64,000 nucleotides of DNA from the NCBI GenBank assembly GCA_002633005.1, contig NMRA01000105.1:660010-724009 (forward strand). Reading direction: 5' to 3'. The position numbers and the translations under genes were made by a program. Positions 44,268-56,000 of this stretch are shown one piece after another; position 1 is the first letter of the stretch, and every line of letters begins with the position of its first letter. The DNA is from Phoronis australis. Taxonomy: Eukaryota; Phoronida; Phoronidae. The notes beneath the pieces are model-generated. The model made no database searches. It was not told the origin of the DNA and worked only from the letters and a program-made list of their open reading frames with translations.

Positions 44268-44342
44268 GTTACCAACCTCAGTACTGGATCGAACCTACAA
44301 CCTGGCAGTCGCAACCCAATGCTATGCTGGAATGAGCTAAAT
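44268..44342 (-). repeat. tRNA-derived SINE head
   Basis: On the minus strand TTAGCTCATTCC (about 44341-44329) fits an RNA polymerase III A box, and AGGTTCGATCC (44296-44286) is a perfect B box at tRNA-like spacing. The flanking text does not fold into a clean cloverleaf, so it is read as a SINE or tRNA pseudogene rather than a working tRNA. Confidence 0.5.
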
Positions 44343-44344
44343 CT

Positions 44345-45500
44345 CACTCAGTATATTCCAGAGTTTCTTAAGCGTACTTAACTGGTGAAGCATCGAGCCT
44401 TAATTTCTATAAATGTCTGGTAGACAACGGCGATAATTGGCGATTTGTAATCAAACCACAAAAACATCAAATTTTGTTGTTTTATAACTGTGGTCAATAA
44501 GCTAATAACTTCAAGAAGTCTATCCTATCCAGCAATAATCCCCAAAATGCGTTGTTCTGCCGTAAAAACGATATCGCTTTCACTTACCCTCAAAACTGAC
44601 GTTCATCTGGCACAAACGTGAAGAAGGAAGTAATTACCAACTATGCATATCACACTTTGTTAGAACGGTCAAACAACTTCATCAAAAGCGTGTAATACAG
44701 GTATCTATCTTACTTTATGCAATAACGTTATTTAACTACCAATTGTACGAAGTTGACATCAGCTTTAATAATGTATTGCATTAACAGTATCTTGAAGATG
44801 CCTTATAAATTTGAAATGAGGATCATCCTTCGAAGAAATTCACCAAAGAACATGGAACTGAGTCTCACCTGTTTGTCAGGATGACCTTGTCACTCAAGAC
44901 TTCAGCAGTTCTGTTTCAACTGGGAATAACATAAGAACGTCGTTCAAAGAACCAAGTCTACAATAGAATAATGTAAGCAAATTACACTCTGTTAGCTTTT
45001 GAGTAACTATAGAAACATGTCAAGATTTATCCAACTTAATTATGACTTATCTCAGAGATGGCTGGTTAAATTCAAATGACAATTTCGAATTCCTCAATTT
45101 ACTCTTCTTGAAAATGCTGACAAAAATTGTTTGAAATGGGTGCCATTGAAAATAATTGGGTTATAATTTTTATGGAAAAATAAAAAATTGTACAGATCAA
45201 AAGCAAATGAGTGTTTTTGAGATTTCATCTTGAATGGGGGTTGTGTTACGGAGACCCAAAAACTCACAAAAATGTAAAGTAAGGGCAAGATATCACCACC
45301 CCACTATAACCAAAGCACACGACCACATATACGCTTGTCTCATAAATGGCTTAAGTCTAAACAGTGCGGCTCAGACATCAAAAGAAATTTGGTCATGCAA
45401 TTGCTTTGATGTGAATGTACTGTTGGACAAGCCACTGAATCAATGAGCGACTGCTATTCATTTAAAGCTTTTTATTTGTCTTCATTTCTCCTATCACAAT
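44345..45500. other. No gene recognised
   Basis: AT-rich spacer with no recognised coding or repeat content. The first part (44012-44260), just downstream of the SINE head on the minus strand, may be the SINE body. Confidence 0.35.
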
Positions 45501-45503
45501 ATA

Positions 45504-46838
45504 CTGCACTTATCCAGGTAAATGCCCATGCTTGATTTAACGGCACCCCAAAAAATCATTTTTAACTGCTCGTATTCGGCTTAACACCCAAAAACCAATT
45601 TATACGACACAGAAGACTTCCTTGAATGTGTCCATGTCTTTGTGAACGCCCGTCTCCTCAGAATTTCAGCTCTCAAATGGTAGGAAATTCAGATAACTTT
45701 GAGAAAGTCCAGTTAGATTCCAATGAACTTTGCTTTACTACAATTCATTGATATTTTGTTTGATTCTTGCATGTGAAGTCTGACATCAAAGTAGCTCCCT
45801 AAAGCATTAAGCCAATCAGCTGCCTGTGTATGCCTCAATCGCCAACTTCGCCAAAATTTTATTTTCAAGCACCTAACAACTGATTATTGATTTCCCCAAT
45901 TTAAGTGTGCATGTTCAGGCAGACATAAAAAACTACAAATGCCACTAGAGGGCGACACAGTAGATCTTCTGGAACTAAATGTTAGCCATGTACCCCTGAA
46001 CAGGAATACCTCTGCTAGCATTCATGATTCATCAAGCTGTTTAACAGAGACTGGTAGATGGTAAAATGTATACAAAAATGAGAGCAACACATATTGCTGA
46101 TATGTACCCGCCGCTGTGGTCCATCGTAACGAAATTAAGAGTGTTCACTTCTTCAATTACTTCAAACAGTAGTCATCTCCAACCAGCTTTAGCTGCGCAA
46201 GTTCTGTTTATTAAGAAAACAATAGGAAAAATTTTATGAAGATCAAACCACTTAGTAGATATTACAGCAGACACAACGGCAGACACAACAATTTTGCAAC
46301 ATATATGAAAAAATATGAAGTTTTGATAAACACGACATTCTATTTGATTTTAATGGCCTTAATACATACACGCTCTAATTGGCAACAGGCAGACCTCGCG
46401 CCAGCTGTCACCTTGTCTCCAGTGCTGCAGAGACACTCTAAAAAAACTAGATCAGCAACGAAATGTCATGTGGCCTTCAAAGGTAAACAAGGCCGGGATT
46501 TGACTTTAAAATTGCTATAGCATACTGTGTGGCTGACCACAGTCTTAGTGTCAACTTCAACAACGCCGCAGTTTTAATACACTTCAGTCAGGGCGCTAAC
46601 AGAATACAATGTCCCCAGCAACAACCAAAAACTAAAAGGCGGTTCGAAATTTTTTAAAATGCGTCTTACCATTTTGAAATCAATTTGATGATTGTAAATT
46701 ACAGCTGGGCGTCTTGAGAAGTCTCAAAAGTCGAAGGCTGGTCCTTAACTCAGAGCAGTGGGTGGTTCATCCAAAATTTTTCAAAAGTTAGCAAGTGGAC
46801 GCTTACTTCACAGTGGGCATTAATGAGAATATTTACAG
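45504..46838. mobile_element. TIR DNA element, family T, 1.3 kb (diverged)
   Basis: The left end CTGCACTTATCCAGGTAAAT (45504) and the complement of the right end, CTGTAAATATTCTCATTAAT (from 46838), both continue GCCCA. Both are preceded by TA, as in the copies at 29645 and 35031. Subterminal TTAACGGCACCCC and GTATTCGGCTTAACACCC motifs (45537 and 45572) are family-like. The interior includes a family A fragment (45930-46290). The TIR match is weaker than in the other copies. Confidence 0.5.
45930..46290 (+). repeat. Repeat family A, diverged fragment
   Basis: CCACTAGAGGGCGAC (45942-45956) is preceded by AAAACTACAAATG. Later, AAATTTTATGAAGATCAAAC, CTTAGTAGATATTACAGC and AGACACAACGGCAGACACAA (46228-46288) reproduce the family's module end and its GACA-rich tail. 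The 94-codon plus-strand frame starting at 46236 begins in this tail and is unlikely to be a gene. Confidence 0.55.
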
Positions 46839-46840
46839 TA

Positions 46841-49190
46841 GTTGCTGTCCAATAGTAAGCAATTTATGGTTGTTCTTTAATATATAAAAAGAACTTTCGT
46901 GTATCAGGATCATGCTGCTCAAAAGTAAAAAAGGACAGGTCTTCTATTATCTAATTTCGAGAATAAATTCAGCTGTGTCCAGTCTCCAAACTAGCATCAG
47001 GTATGAGTCATCTGTCAGAAATGACCATTTGGATAAAAATTGTTTCTGCAGAACACCGGCACAATTTAACCCAGCTTCAAGACATGAAACTTGAACCTGA
47101 TCAACTCAAATTGCTCTGAAGTTGCCACATTGCACAAGAGCAGTTTCCTTCTACCAAATTGTACCACTACTTACGGAAAGAGCTTTGTCAGGGAAGTTGA
47201 TCACATAGGACAGTCCACACTTAACATCACCTGGTTAGGTGGTAATTTTTTTGCAGTGAGTGGCATACAGAAATATGTCAACTTCATGAAAAGACCCTTT
47301 TACAGTTTAAACGATTAGTCCTAATGCATTTTCCTAGTCCTCTAGTGGTCACTGGTATGCTGTCCCACGTGATCAGTGAACACATACCTACTTGAAAATC
47401 TATTGATGGTCAACTTGTAGGCCAAAAGAAGGGAGGAAGGTGCAACCAGGGGCACACCAATGAATTAAGCACAGGAACATGTCATCCAAAAGATTAGTAT
47501 ATCTAGAAAAAAGATAAATTAAAATAGATGCTGAAATGCCATGCAGTTATTGACGGGAATAGCGAAAAAACCCTTGACAAAGAGTGCATCGCTCGAAACG
47601 TGGGGAATATTTTAATATATTTTAGTACTCACGCTCGTCACTTTACTTTTATTATTTTTACTATTTTTACAGAAAAAGATGACACGTAATTCTCTATTAC
47701 TCCAACAATACCCTCACAGTTGTTATGTAATGATTCAAGATTAGCAGCACGGACTGTAACACTTGCTTCACAAGATCTGAAACAGACTCATGAAAGTACA
47801 ATTGACGTCACCTAAGAACTAAACGTAAATACACGAGAGAGATGTTTACGTCTGGCGGTTGTAGTGATGACTTGCTGAGTCTCAGGAAGCGAAAGCATTA
47901 TGACAAACACGCATGAGCACCAACATTTCCTGTTCGATAGAATAATGCACGTTAGTAGCGCTGCATTGACACGATATTGCTAAAGTATTAATAACTTCAG
48001 TCAAAACAAATCACAGAGACCATTCAACGAAACACCCCACAACCAGATACAGCCTGAGGCTTTGGAAGACACTAATATATACAGGTGAAAAGGACTGCAG
48101 TCATACATAAATGATACAAGCATACAGAGGAAAGCATTACCATTGTTTGGAAAATGGTAATGACGTTCCACTAAGTGGGATTAATCATCCTCTATTACAA
48201 AAATAATTGATCTTTTAAGCCTTTAGATCAAATTTAACATACAACTAGAAAAATATTGCTTCCTTGCTTTCAGTGTTTTTTTTTAAACCAAACGCTTCAG
48301 CTGATTCTCTAAAGAGGACAGTGGCATTGGCATTGATGGAAAAGCTGTTGACACTAATGTAACCACCTGACCTGAAATTTTCCAAGATAAATGGGAACAA
48401 TAGAATGATTTGAGAATTTCTTTTTTACTGTGTCCTCCTAATAGCTTTCAGTTTCAGTTCAAATCATTAATACAAAATTTAAGTTTCCACATGTTTGTAC
48501 ATAAAGTAAAACACACATATCAATAGTCAAAACTAAATTGAACTCCTTGCATCAGTAACATGTTATCAAAATGTGGAATTGGATTGGTAGACACAATACA
48601 TCTCAACTTTCACATTGATAAAATGTCAAAATTAATTTTACCAGAACATCTAGTCTTTTGAAACTAGTATTCAATGATAAACAACTTTTTATCAGGCTAA
48701 ACAGATTTGTATTTGTTCTGAATAAATGACGTCTACAGCCTCTATCCTGAGTGTACCAGTACAATTCACAAACAATGAGCGCATGAGTGTATGCTCTAGT
48801 CATTTCACTGAAAGCCATGAATAGTAAAATGCAGAGCAGCAGAGGGAGATTCAAAACCGGTCAAAGACCTCTCGGGCAACAGGGAATATGATGAAAGTTG
48901 TATGGAATGTACTAGAACTTCAATTAGTGAATCAGGCAATATAGAGTTCACACTATATATCTACAGGAAGTGGAACATATTTAAATTTTATAAAGCTACA
49001 ACAACCCACATTCTCTCAAAGAAATTTTGATTTAGACTTGTTACCATCAAACAGGTCTTTAAAATTAATGTCTCTTAATTGGCTGAGAAGTGATTTTTGA
49101 TCTTGTAAGAAACTGAAAAGTTCATTATTCTCTAAAACCATACTTGGCAATGTCTTATACAAAATGGTAAAATCTTTTGAAATATCCCAA
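46841..49190. other. No gene recognised
   Basis: Apart from the repeat at 47573-47660, nothing is supported. Open frames (46912-47318 and 48603-48854) have no domain signature. Confidence 0.35.
47573..47660 (+). repeat. Second copy of the repeat at 10675-10762
   Basis: TTGACAAAGAGTGCATCGCT, CGAAACGTGGGGAATATTTT, AATATATTTTAGTACTCACG and CTCGTC match the minus strand of 10675-10762 almost throughout, followed by TTTTATTATTTTTAC. It shows that the motif is a mobile-element end and not a unique inverted repeat. Confidence 0.75.
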
Positions 49191-49191
49191 G

Positions 49192-49260
49192 CTTGTTTCG
49201 ACCCTAAACCCTAACGGTCTCCCACCAGTGGAGACCAATATGGTTTAGGGTCGAAACAAG
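49192..49260. repeat. Nested two-tier hairpin
   Basis: The outer arms are perfect over 19 bases: CTTGTTTCGACCCTAAACC (49192-49210) with its complement at 49242-49260. Inside, after 5 unpaired bases on each side, GGTCTCC (49216-49222) pairs with GGAGACC (49230-49236) around a 7-base loop. CCCTAAACCCTAA inside is only two units, so it is not a telomere tract. Confidence 0.9.
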
Positions 49261-49930
49261 TCAAGGAAGCTGGATGCCATCTGACAATATCAAGCTACGT
49301 CTTCAACTAGTTAGTGCATGACAGGAGAAAGAGGATCCTGGTTCAGCTGTTATGAGGAGGGGGCGACAAGATGTCAGACTGCATAGAAGCCTGACAACTA
49401 TTGAGGCAGATAACATCTCTGTAAGTACACACATATTGAAATATCAATGGATGAATAAAGACATCATTTTCCATACATTTGCCAGGGAGAAGAACAATCT
49501 GCAACAACTAACAAGTAGCCAAAGGCTGCGGCTAATAAGCTAATGAATTTTGATCCCAGCTGGTGTCAAAAAGCTAAAGCAAACTAGTGAACTTAAATTA
49601 ATCAACCAATGAGAGGGGCTGATAGTGGAATTTATTCCTCTTTTTTAAATTAATGAACCTCTATGTAGTAATTGAATTTCTGCCCACCAAATCTGAGTCG
49701 GCATCAAGCGAATGTCACATTTGTGCTCTCATTACTGTAGAGAGCGCCAATATGAAAAGTCCCCAAGAATGTTTAACCATGGGCCTACCCCTTTAACGTT
49801 TTTCACACGCGTCTCCATTGGGTTGTAGCCTAGATCTCTCCTTTTAGTAACTCGTTGAAGCATGGTAGACAAATGGCATACTAGTCATGAGACAAAACAA
49901 GGAAGCATAACAATGGATTAGATTCATACC

Positions 49931-50210
49931 TGGGGTCCCGGTTTCATGAGACTTGAAAGTTAAGACAAAAACTTGGTCTTACACTCCCACTTCAAAATTG
50001 CTGAGTAAAGGTTTAGTGAAGTAATAACAGGCATATCACAGTCCACAAATAGTTTATTGAAATTATCTCAGTAATTAGCTGTTACGTGTATGTTCTAGGA
50101 GACTTTGCACTTTTGCTCAAGTGAGATTAAATTATTTTGCAGAAACTGTTACGCAGAGCTCAAGACCAAATTTCAGTCTTAAGTCGGTCACTTTTGAAAC
50201 AGCCAAAAGA
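49931..50210. repeat. MITE-like element with imperfect inverted ends
   Basis: TGGGGTCCCGGTTTCATGAG, CTTGAAAGTTAAGACAAAAA and CTTGGTCTT (49931-49980) face a diverged complement at 50160-50207 (CAAGACCAAATTTCAGTCTT, then CTTTTGAAACAGCC). The GGTTTCATGA terminus is of a kind shared by several invertebrate MITEs. Target duplications were not found. Confidence 0.4.
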
Positions 50211-51180
50211 AAACCACTGTCATCTGGAGTAGACACAAAATGAGAGAAATTTAACAGGCTGATTTTACTAGTGTCGATGGATGAATCTTCATAACAGAGT
50301 TAGTTTCGCCATTTGCCTACAGGATTGATCTTTAAGTGATGCTCAATTTTCAAATGAATATGTATGGCAGGAAGGATTTTAACAACTTACATCGAATTCA
50401 GGTTATGAGATTGCATCTTCACAACATACACATTTTCAAAACAACAATCTTCCAACAGAGATCGGATTGAATTTACAAAACAGGATAGATTTTATACTTT
50501 TTTCACACTTCCTGCCGTCCATGACAAATTGTTGGAAATTACTGTAATCAATACTCAACTTGAGTAAAAAACAGCAGCATGCTTTTAGTAGGAACAATCA
50601 AGACCAATAAGATTAGACGTTATGAGTGGGTGTTCCCGCTCATGAATGTGAATCAATGCTTTTTGCAGAATTCAGAAAATGTCACCACACCTGTTTGCTA
50701 ATACTTATAGTTCAATTCACTTTTCATGCAACATGTCGCAGATTTGGCTCCGTAAAAATTCAGGAAATAGCCATTAGCACGACATGTCAGCTATGGTGAT
50801 TTAGCAAGACTTTTCAATGAGACTTAAAAATCCAGTGCAATCGAACACTGCTGTGTCGTTGAGTTTCAAACTATTACTGGTAAAGTTTCTTCAATTTAGC
50901 AGACAACATGGTAGAGCAGACAGCATGGTAGAGCAGACGGCATGGTAGAATGGTGACAGGAAAAAATGAAGGAAAACTTTTATTTCTTTATCAGTACAGT
51001 TTATATTGTATAGCTGTCAACAAACACGTGATCTTTTTTGAGCATTTTTAACAAAAATTTGAGAATGACACTTCTGACAATTATTTTTGTTTGAATTCAG
51101 GCAACTTTACTGGCCTTTCAAATATTAGTCATTTCTAATAACAATGAAGACCAAAAATCTATAAACAACAAATGTTGTTT
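50211..51180. other. No gene; short GC-neutral triplication
   Basis: The only structure noted is a run of three imperfect copies of a 16-18 base unit near 50908-50950 (GGTAGAGCAGACAGCAT, GGTAGAGCAGACGGCAT, GGTAGAATGG). Confidence 0.5.
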
Positions 51181-51375
51181 AGAGGAAGCAGTGTAGCCTA
51201 GTGTTATAGGTGCCCGCTTTCTTTACTTAAGGTCCTCCGTTCGAGTTCCATAGGGGAACACTGCTAGACCCTCGAGTCGGGTTTCTATCTCCTCAGCTCG
51301 GTTTTAACTATACATCAACAAACCATAAAAATGGTGCCACGTGATCAGTACAATGAGCCCACATGCAACAGAAAT
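51181..51375 (+). repeat. tRNA-derived SINE, copy 1
   Basis: The A-box-like GTAGCCTAGTG (51193-51203) and B box GTTCGAGTTCC (51239-51249) lie at tRNA spacing. A body follows with CTAGACCCTCGAGTCGGGTT, then TTTTAACTAT and ATGGTGCCACGTGATCAG, TACAATGAGCCCAC. The body and 3' part are shared with 52925-53105. This marks it as a short interspersed element transcribed by RNA polymerase III. Confidence 0.7.
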
Positions 51376-51528
51376 TATTTTTTTCAAAAGTTGTTTACCA
51401 TAGAAATTATAGACCATAAATTTGTCATGACATACACAATTGTCGACAATAATTACTGACCTGTTGAGTCATATCTGTAACATATCCCAAGGAAATTACC
51501 TATACAACAATGGCATGGTAGGCCTTGG

Positions 51529-51685
51529 GGTCCAGTTCATGAAACATTTTCTATCTAACTTCGACCATAATCGAGCTTAGCATAAAACCACACTGTCTTA
51601 GCCTGTTCCGTGAAATTTCTTAAGACCCAAATTAACACCAGAATCGGTCTAAACTAAGACCGAAAGTTAGCCTGCTACGGAGTAG
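51529..51685. repeat. Possible MITE fragment
   Basis: Its start, TTGGGGTCCAGTTCATGAAA, resembles the end of the 49931 element. An internal inverted pair (CGGTCTAAACTAAGACCG) lies at 51636-51653. The far end was not matched with confidence. Confidence 0.3.
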
Positions 51686-51689
51686 GTTT

Positions 51690-52920
51690 AATGACAAAGA
51701 TTTAAAACTATTACCAGTAAACTGTCGAGGAAAAATTTCTTCAAATTAAAGATCACCTGATTTCGATTTGAGAACTGGCGTAAAGGGCATACAGACAGAG
51801 CTGCGTGACTTACCTAGGTCTTCTCAAGCAAACAAGATTCCAGTTACATCAAAATGTAAGTAACTCTCCAATTAGAGTCTCAAGACCAAGATCATTCTTG
51901 AAACCATGTTTCACACACCGCCTTCCTCAGTTTTGCAAAATCACAACTGGTGGCAAAAGCATACTTTTTATGTTTGAAAACCGATCAAAATCTGACATTG
52001 TGTTCATAAGTAGTCTTTTCTGAATTTTTGTTTTCCGTCTTAATTTAACCCAATTTTCAGACTTGAACTTTAACAAATTTTTGGTCTCAAGTTGTACTGT
52101 TTACACACAAGACAGACACTTTTACACCACATCATGTTGATTACCAATTTTACATTTCCAATTCACTGAAAGTTGTTACTTCAAATTCTAGCAACTTTTT
52201 TGCGGTTGTGGTGCATTGTAAAAGACACAACATATTTGTGAATTTTCAAAATTGTAAATATTGTAATATAGCGTATGGTGCCATTTTTGTCTGATAAATT
52301 CATAATCTTCATCTTATTTTTTATTACCTGTGCCTTTTCCTCTGTCATATATTAAAAATATATAAGTTATCGTTTTTTCTATGTGACACGGTAAAACTTC
52401 TATAGTTTGGGAGTCTTTTAAAATTTGGGACATGGAAATTCAAACAGAAATTGAATTTTCTTGATTCTGAAAATTAGGACATGCAAGATTTTCGAATTTA
52501 AAATACTTCTCAAATATCAGACACATTATTTTATTATTGTCAACAATAGACTTGGCAGTTGATAAAATGGTCAAAATTAGCCACTGACATAATATCCTCA
52601 TGCATCTCCCTGTACTGTGTCCACATCAAGGTCAATAATGGTTTGGACATTGATCTTAATTCTTGAAATTATAACAGCTACTATTGCCCATTTCTACTAT
52701 TTGGTACACAGGCTCCCACCTTGAGCAAACTATTTTTTCACAGACCAATCTACAGAAAATTTACCTCAACTTACCTTACTCAAGTTATTTTGTCTTAATA
52801 TAATTAAAGTACAGATATGCTAGATAATGACAATGTTGCTATGATCTTTGTTGCCACATTTCAAAATTAAAGAGGTTATTTTGGGATAGCCTTAAAAATT
52901 GGTAACCACACAAAACCTTA
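51690..52920. other. No gene recognised
   Basis: AT-rich spacer with no supported coding or structural feature. Confidence 0.35.
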
Positions 52921-52924
52921 CCAA

Positions 52925-53105
52925 AAGGAGGTGTGGCTTAGTAGGACAATAGTTTGGATTTGAGTCTCACTGAGGCAAACTGGTAGACCCTTCAGTCAGG
53001 TCTCTGGCACTTTAGTTCACTTTTAACTATTAATAAAGAATATAATGGTTCCAGGTGATCAGCGCCATGGGCCCACCTCAGCGACCTGTACATGTCTGGT
53101 ATAAC
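52925..53105 (+). repeat. tRNA-derived SINE, copy 2
   Basis: TGGCTTAGTAGG (52934-52945) is a good A box. The B box region is decayed (TTTGAGTCTCACTG). The body CTGGTAGACCCTTCAGTCAG, TTTTAACTATTAATAAAGAA and GGTTCCAGGTGATCAG, GCCATGGGCCCACC parallels copy 1. It is shorter than copy 1 by a deletion between the boxes. Confidence 0.65.
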
Positions 53106-53469
53106 CAGACCGCCTGTGAAACTTAACAAGATAATCAAGGTGGCAACTGGGAAACATTATAATGAGTACTGGTTTGAGTTAATGCAACAGGCTTCCTATA
53201 TAACCAAGGAGTAATTTTCTTAACTTCAGCATTAATAGCCAACCAACATAACTCAGTTTCAAAGTCCTCTATGATCATCAAGTCTTAATACATACACAAA
53301 AATAATGCTCCAATGTTCATAATCCTGTGCGTTTTTTCTTAAAAAATCTTGATTTTCACGGAGATCACTTTAGTTCCACTAACACGATTCTTTCATGTGA
53401 AACTTTACTTGTGAATTCTGTTTCTACTATTTACTTTTGGCCTGACGCCATTGTCAAAATTGAGGACAT

Positions 53470-53910
53470 CAGTGCCTGGTTGCATGAAACAGTCCCTAAC
53501 AGGGACTAAACTAAGTTACCTAAATCGTTTTCGTATTTGTTTCGTTCTTTAGGCACAGATGTAATATTTTTTTCTATAATTGTATATTTATTGTGAGCTC
53601 TTCTTTGACTAATGACATTTTCTAATAAAATAACTAAAAACTGAACACTTAATTCAATCAAAACAGTTAGGAACTTTGTCCTTCAATTGGAGGCGTTGCA
53701 TGAAAAGATCCCTACTTATTTTCAATAATATTGAGAATTCAAACTAGATTTCACTCTCGATTTGTATCAAACCAAAAAATTGGCATAGTAATGATACTCA
53801 AACAGCAAAAGATAAGACAATCGGTGTTTTCACAAGCCCGCAAATACGCAGTTGATTTAGGGACCTTAACTGAGTCCCTATTTGGGACTGTTTCATGCAA
53901 CCGGGCACTG
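53470..53910. repeat. MITE, 441 bp, long inverted ends
   Basis: The left end CAGTGCCTGGTTGCATGAAA, CAGTCCCTAACAGGGACT and the complement of the right end, CAGTGCCCGGTTGCATGAAA, CAGTCCCAAATAGGGACT, match over about 50 bases. Each arm also contains an inner AGTCCC..GGGACT palindrome. No transposase is encoded. CAGTG termini fit a hAT-type element, but no 8-base target duplication was seen. Confidence 0.8.
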
Positions 53911-55780
53911 CAATCTTAGAAAAAATGAGTCTTGGTTGATTAAAATGCTCTACTACATTTTCGTCAGTTATTTCAGTGTTACGCCAAATTTTAAAGCGTC
54001 ATTTTCATACCAGTATAAGATAAACCAGGAGTAAGGGATTTATAACAACAGTCTTCAATCAAAAATCGATTGGAAGTCGTATGAAAATGTGCTAATGAAT
54101 TTAGATCAATCAAAGACATTAGTATATATCCTACTTGTGTGATGGATGTCTTGAAATAAAACCTAATATCGTCCTTACTAAGACTTCAGAAAAAAAACGA
54201 ATACTGTTGTTTCATTTCCAACGAACAGAATATTAATGTGTTAGTTGCTAAGGTTTCTATCATAAATAATCCAACGTAAAATATACCGATCATATTTAAT
54301 TAATCAACATACTGAAGGTGTCGTAATACTTTATAGTTAATTATTAACTCAGTAAGACTGAAGTACAACAAGAACTCCACATTACATGTAGTATTTATTT
54401 ATTCATTCACGGAACCAAAAACAAATTTAAAAAATAAACTTAGAATTTCATATACTCAGGACAGTTTTGTGGCCACAAAAATGTAATCAGTATTCAATAT
54501 TTGGCACTTTTTTATGAAAAAGATAAGAATTTGAGCCAATGGTGTGCTCTTTGTTGAAAAAATGACTTCCGTATTGTACAAAAAGTATGACAAACGAATT
54601 TGGTGAAAAACGTTTGTACAATTTTCTAATCTGTAGAAAACAGGATATTTTTCACATCATTCTTTTTTGTGCACTAAATAAAGCCAGTTGAAGGAAAACT
54701 TGTCACAAACGGTGGGAGACAATGCAGCAACTTTCAAACACAAGTCAGTGACCTTAAACTATATTGCTGCTAACTTAACTGTAGTACATTTCGCTCACAT
54801 GAAAATCAAAAATGAGTGGCGTACCAAAACCGCAGGTCAAAGGGCGGTGAAGATGATTGAGAGGCTATTAATCACTTTTCCATTACATGAATAATGCTAT
54901 AATGCACCTTGTTACAAAGCCGCAATTACAATATTCATTTTACATGCGGCGCATGAAATGCCTCCAAGTACATCCTTGTTGTTGGAACCACTAACCACAC
55001 AAAAAACCAGAAAATCTCCCACTGACAAAATTCAACGCAATTGCTGTAGACATATTTTAGTGAGCTGAGCATTAACTTCGTGTCTGAACTACATGCTAAT
55101 AACCCATATAAGGGGCAGGTCACTGACATTATGAGGTGACGTACATTCAATCCACAGGCTTGAAAGTGCAAAAGAATTGGTAGCAAGTGAGATGATACCA
55201 CAGCTAACAAGAATGGTTGACTGTGTTTAGAGTTGATGCATGTAATGTTCCCTTAACCCCCCCACCCCCGAGGGAAATTCCTTCGGGGCACAAGACTAAT
55301 AGTGAAAGTTTTTACATGATAATATGCCATTTCCCCAGTGACATGGTTAAACTTGGGACTAAGGTGATCAGTGTAAACAAACTGTACAAAAACATACAAA
55401 ACAGGAAATGAGTAGAGTCGATAACATTTTAAGCAAAATGCAACCACGCCAAGAATGACGAAGCCAGAGAAACCATTATGAAGACAAACAGACCCCATGA
55501 GGTGTGTTGCAGTTCAAACAATGCACACAGCAATGCAAACAGACAAACAGATGACACAACACACAGAGGGTTATCAAACGAGAACTAGTTTGATTATCTT
55601 GTCTATTTTTAAACATACCACCCTTATGTAAGTCCATACCAAGTACAAAAATATTGGAATTCAACATTATTAATGTATTTTGTTCCTCGCGCATCTATTT
55701 GTTTTTCACAGTGTTCAAAGCACTGCACATCACCAAACATATTTACAGACATTGAAAAATGGTAATTTAATATTCATTTA
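53911..55780. other. No gene; small palindrome
   Basis: CCCCGAGGGAAATTCCTTCGGGG (55266-55288) is a near-perfect palindrome preceded by a C-run. The open frames (54935-55210, 55253-55498) carry no recognised motif. Confidence 0.4.
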
Positions 55781-55783
55781 ATG

Positions 55784-55959
55784 TGCCAGTCCACTTTTTG
55801 GTTTCTGGCGTGTCGGTCGTTTTCAGCGTTAAATCACTTTGTTTTCTTAAGTATGTTATATACATGGCTTCCTCACCTATTCCTACTGATTTTTGCATTT
55901 CCATTTATTTATTTTGTACAGGGGACCTTCTAATTAGTAGTCAATAACCTTCAGAAGGC

Positions 55960-55992
<33 letters not shown>

Positions 55993-56000
55993 TCTCTCTA
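55784..56000 (+). repeat. Dispersed repeat with CT-microsatellite tail, copy 1
   Basis: GGTTTCTGGCGTGTCGGTCG, CACTTTGTTTTCTTAAGTA, TACTGATTTTT, CATTTCCATTTATTTATTTT and CTTCAGAAGG match 60755-60930 in order. The copy ends in a (TC)n tract at 55959-55999. A CT-rich tail at the same point in both copies suggests a retroposed element with a simple-repeat 3' end. Confidence 0.55.

Noticed and set aside
49201-49214. Telomere-like CCCTAAACCCTAA
   Set aside because: Only two units, and they are part of a hairpin arm; no array follows.
55959-55999. (TC)n tract as a promoter GAGA element
   Set aside because: It is a plain microsatellite at the tail of a dispersed repeat with no gene next to it.
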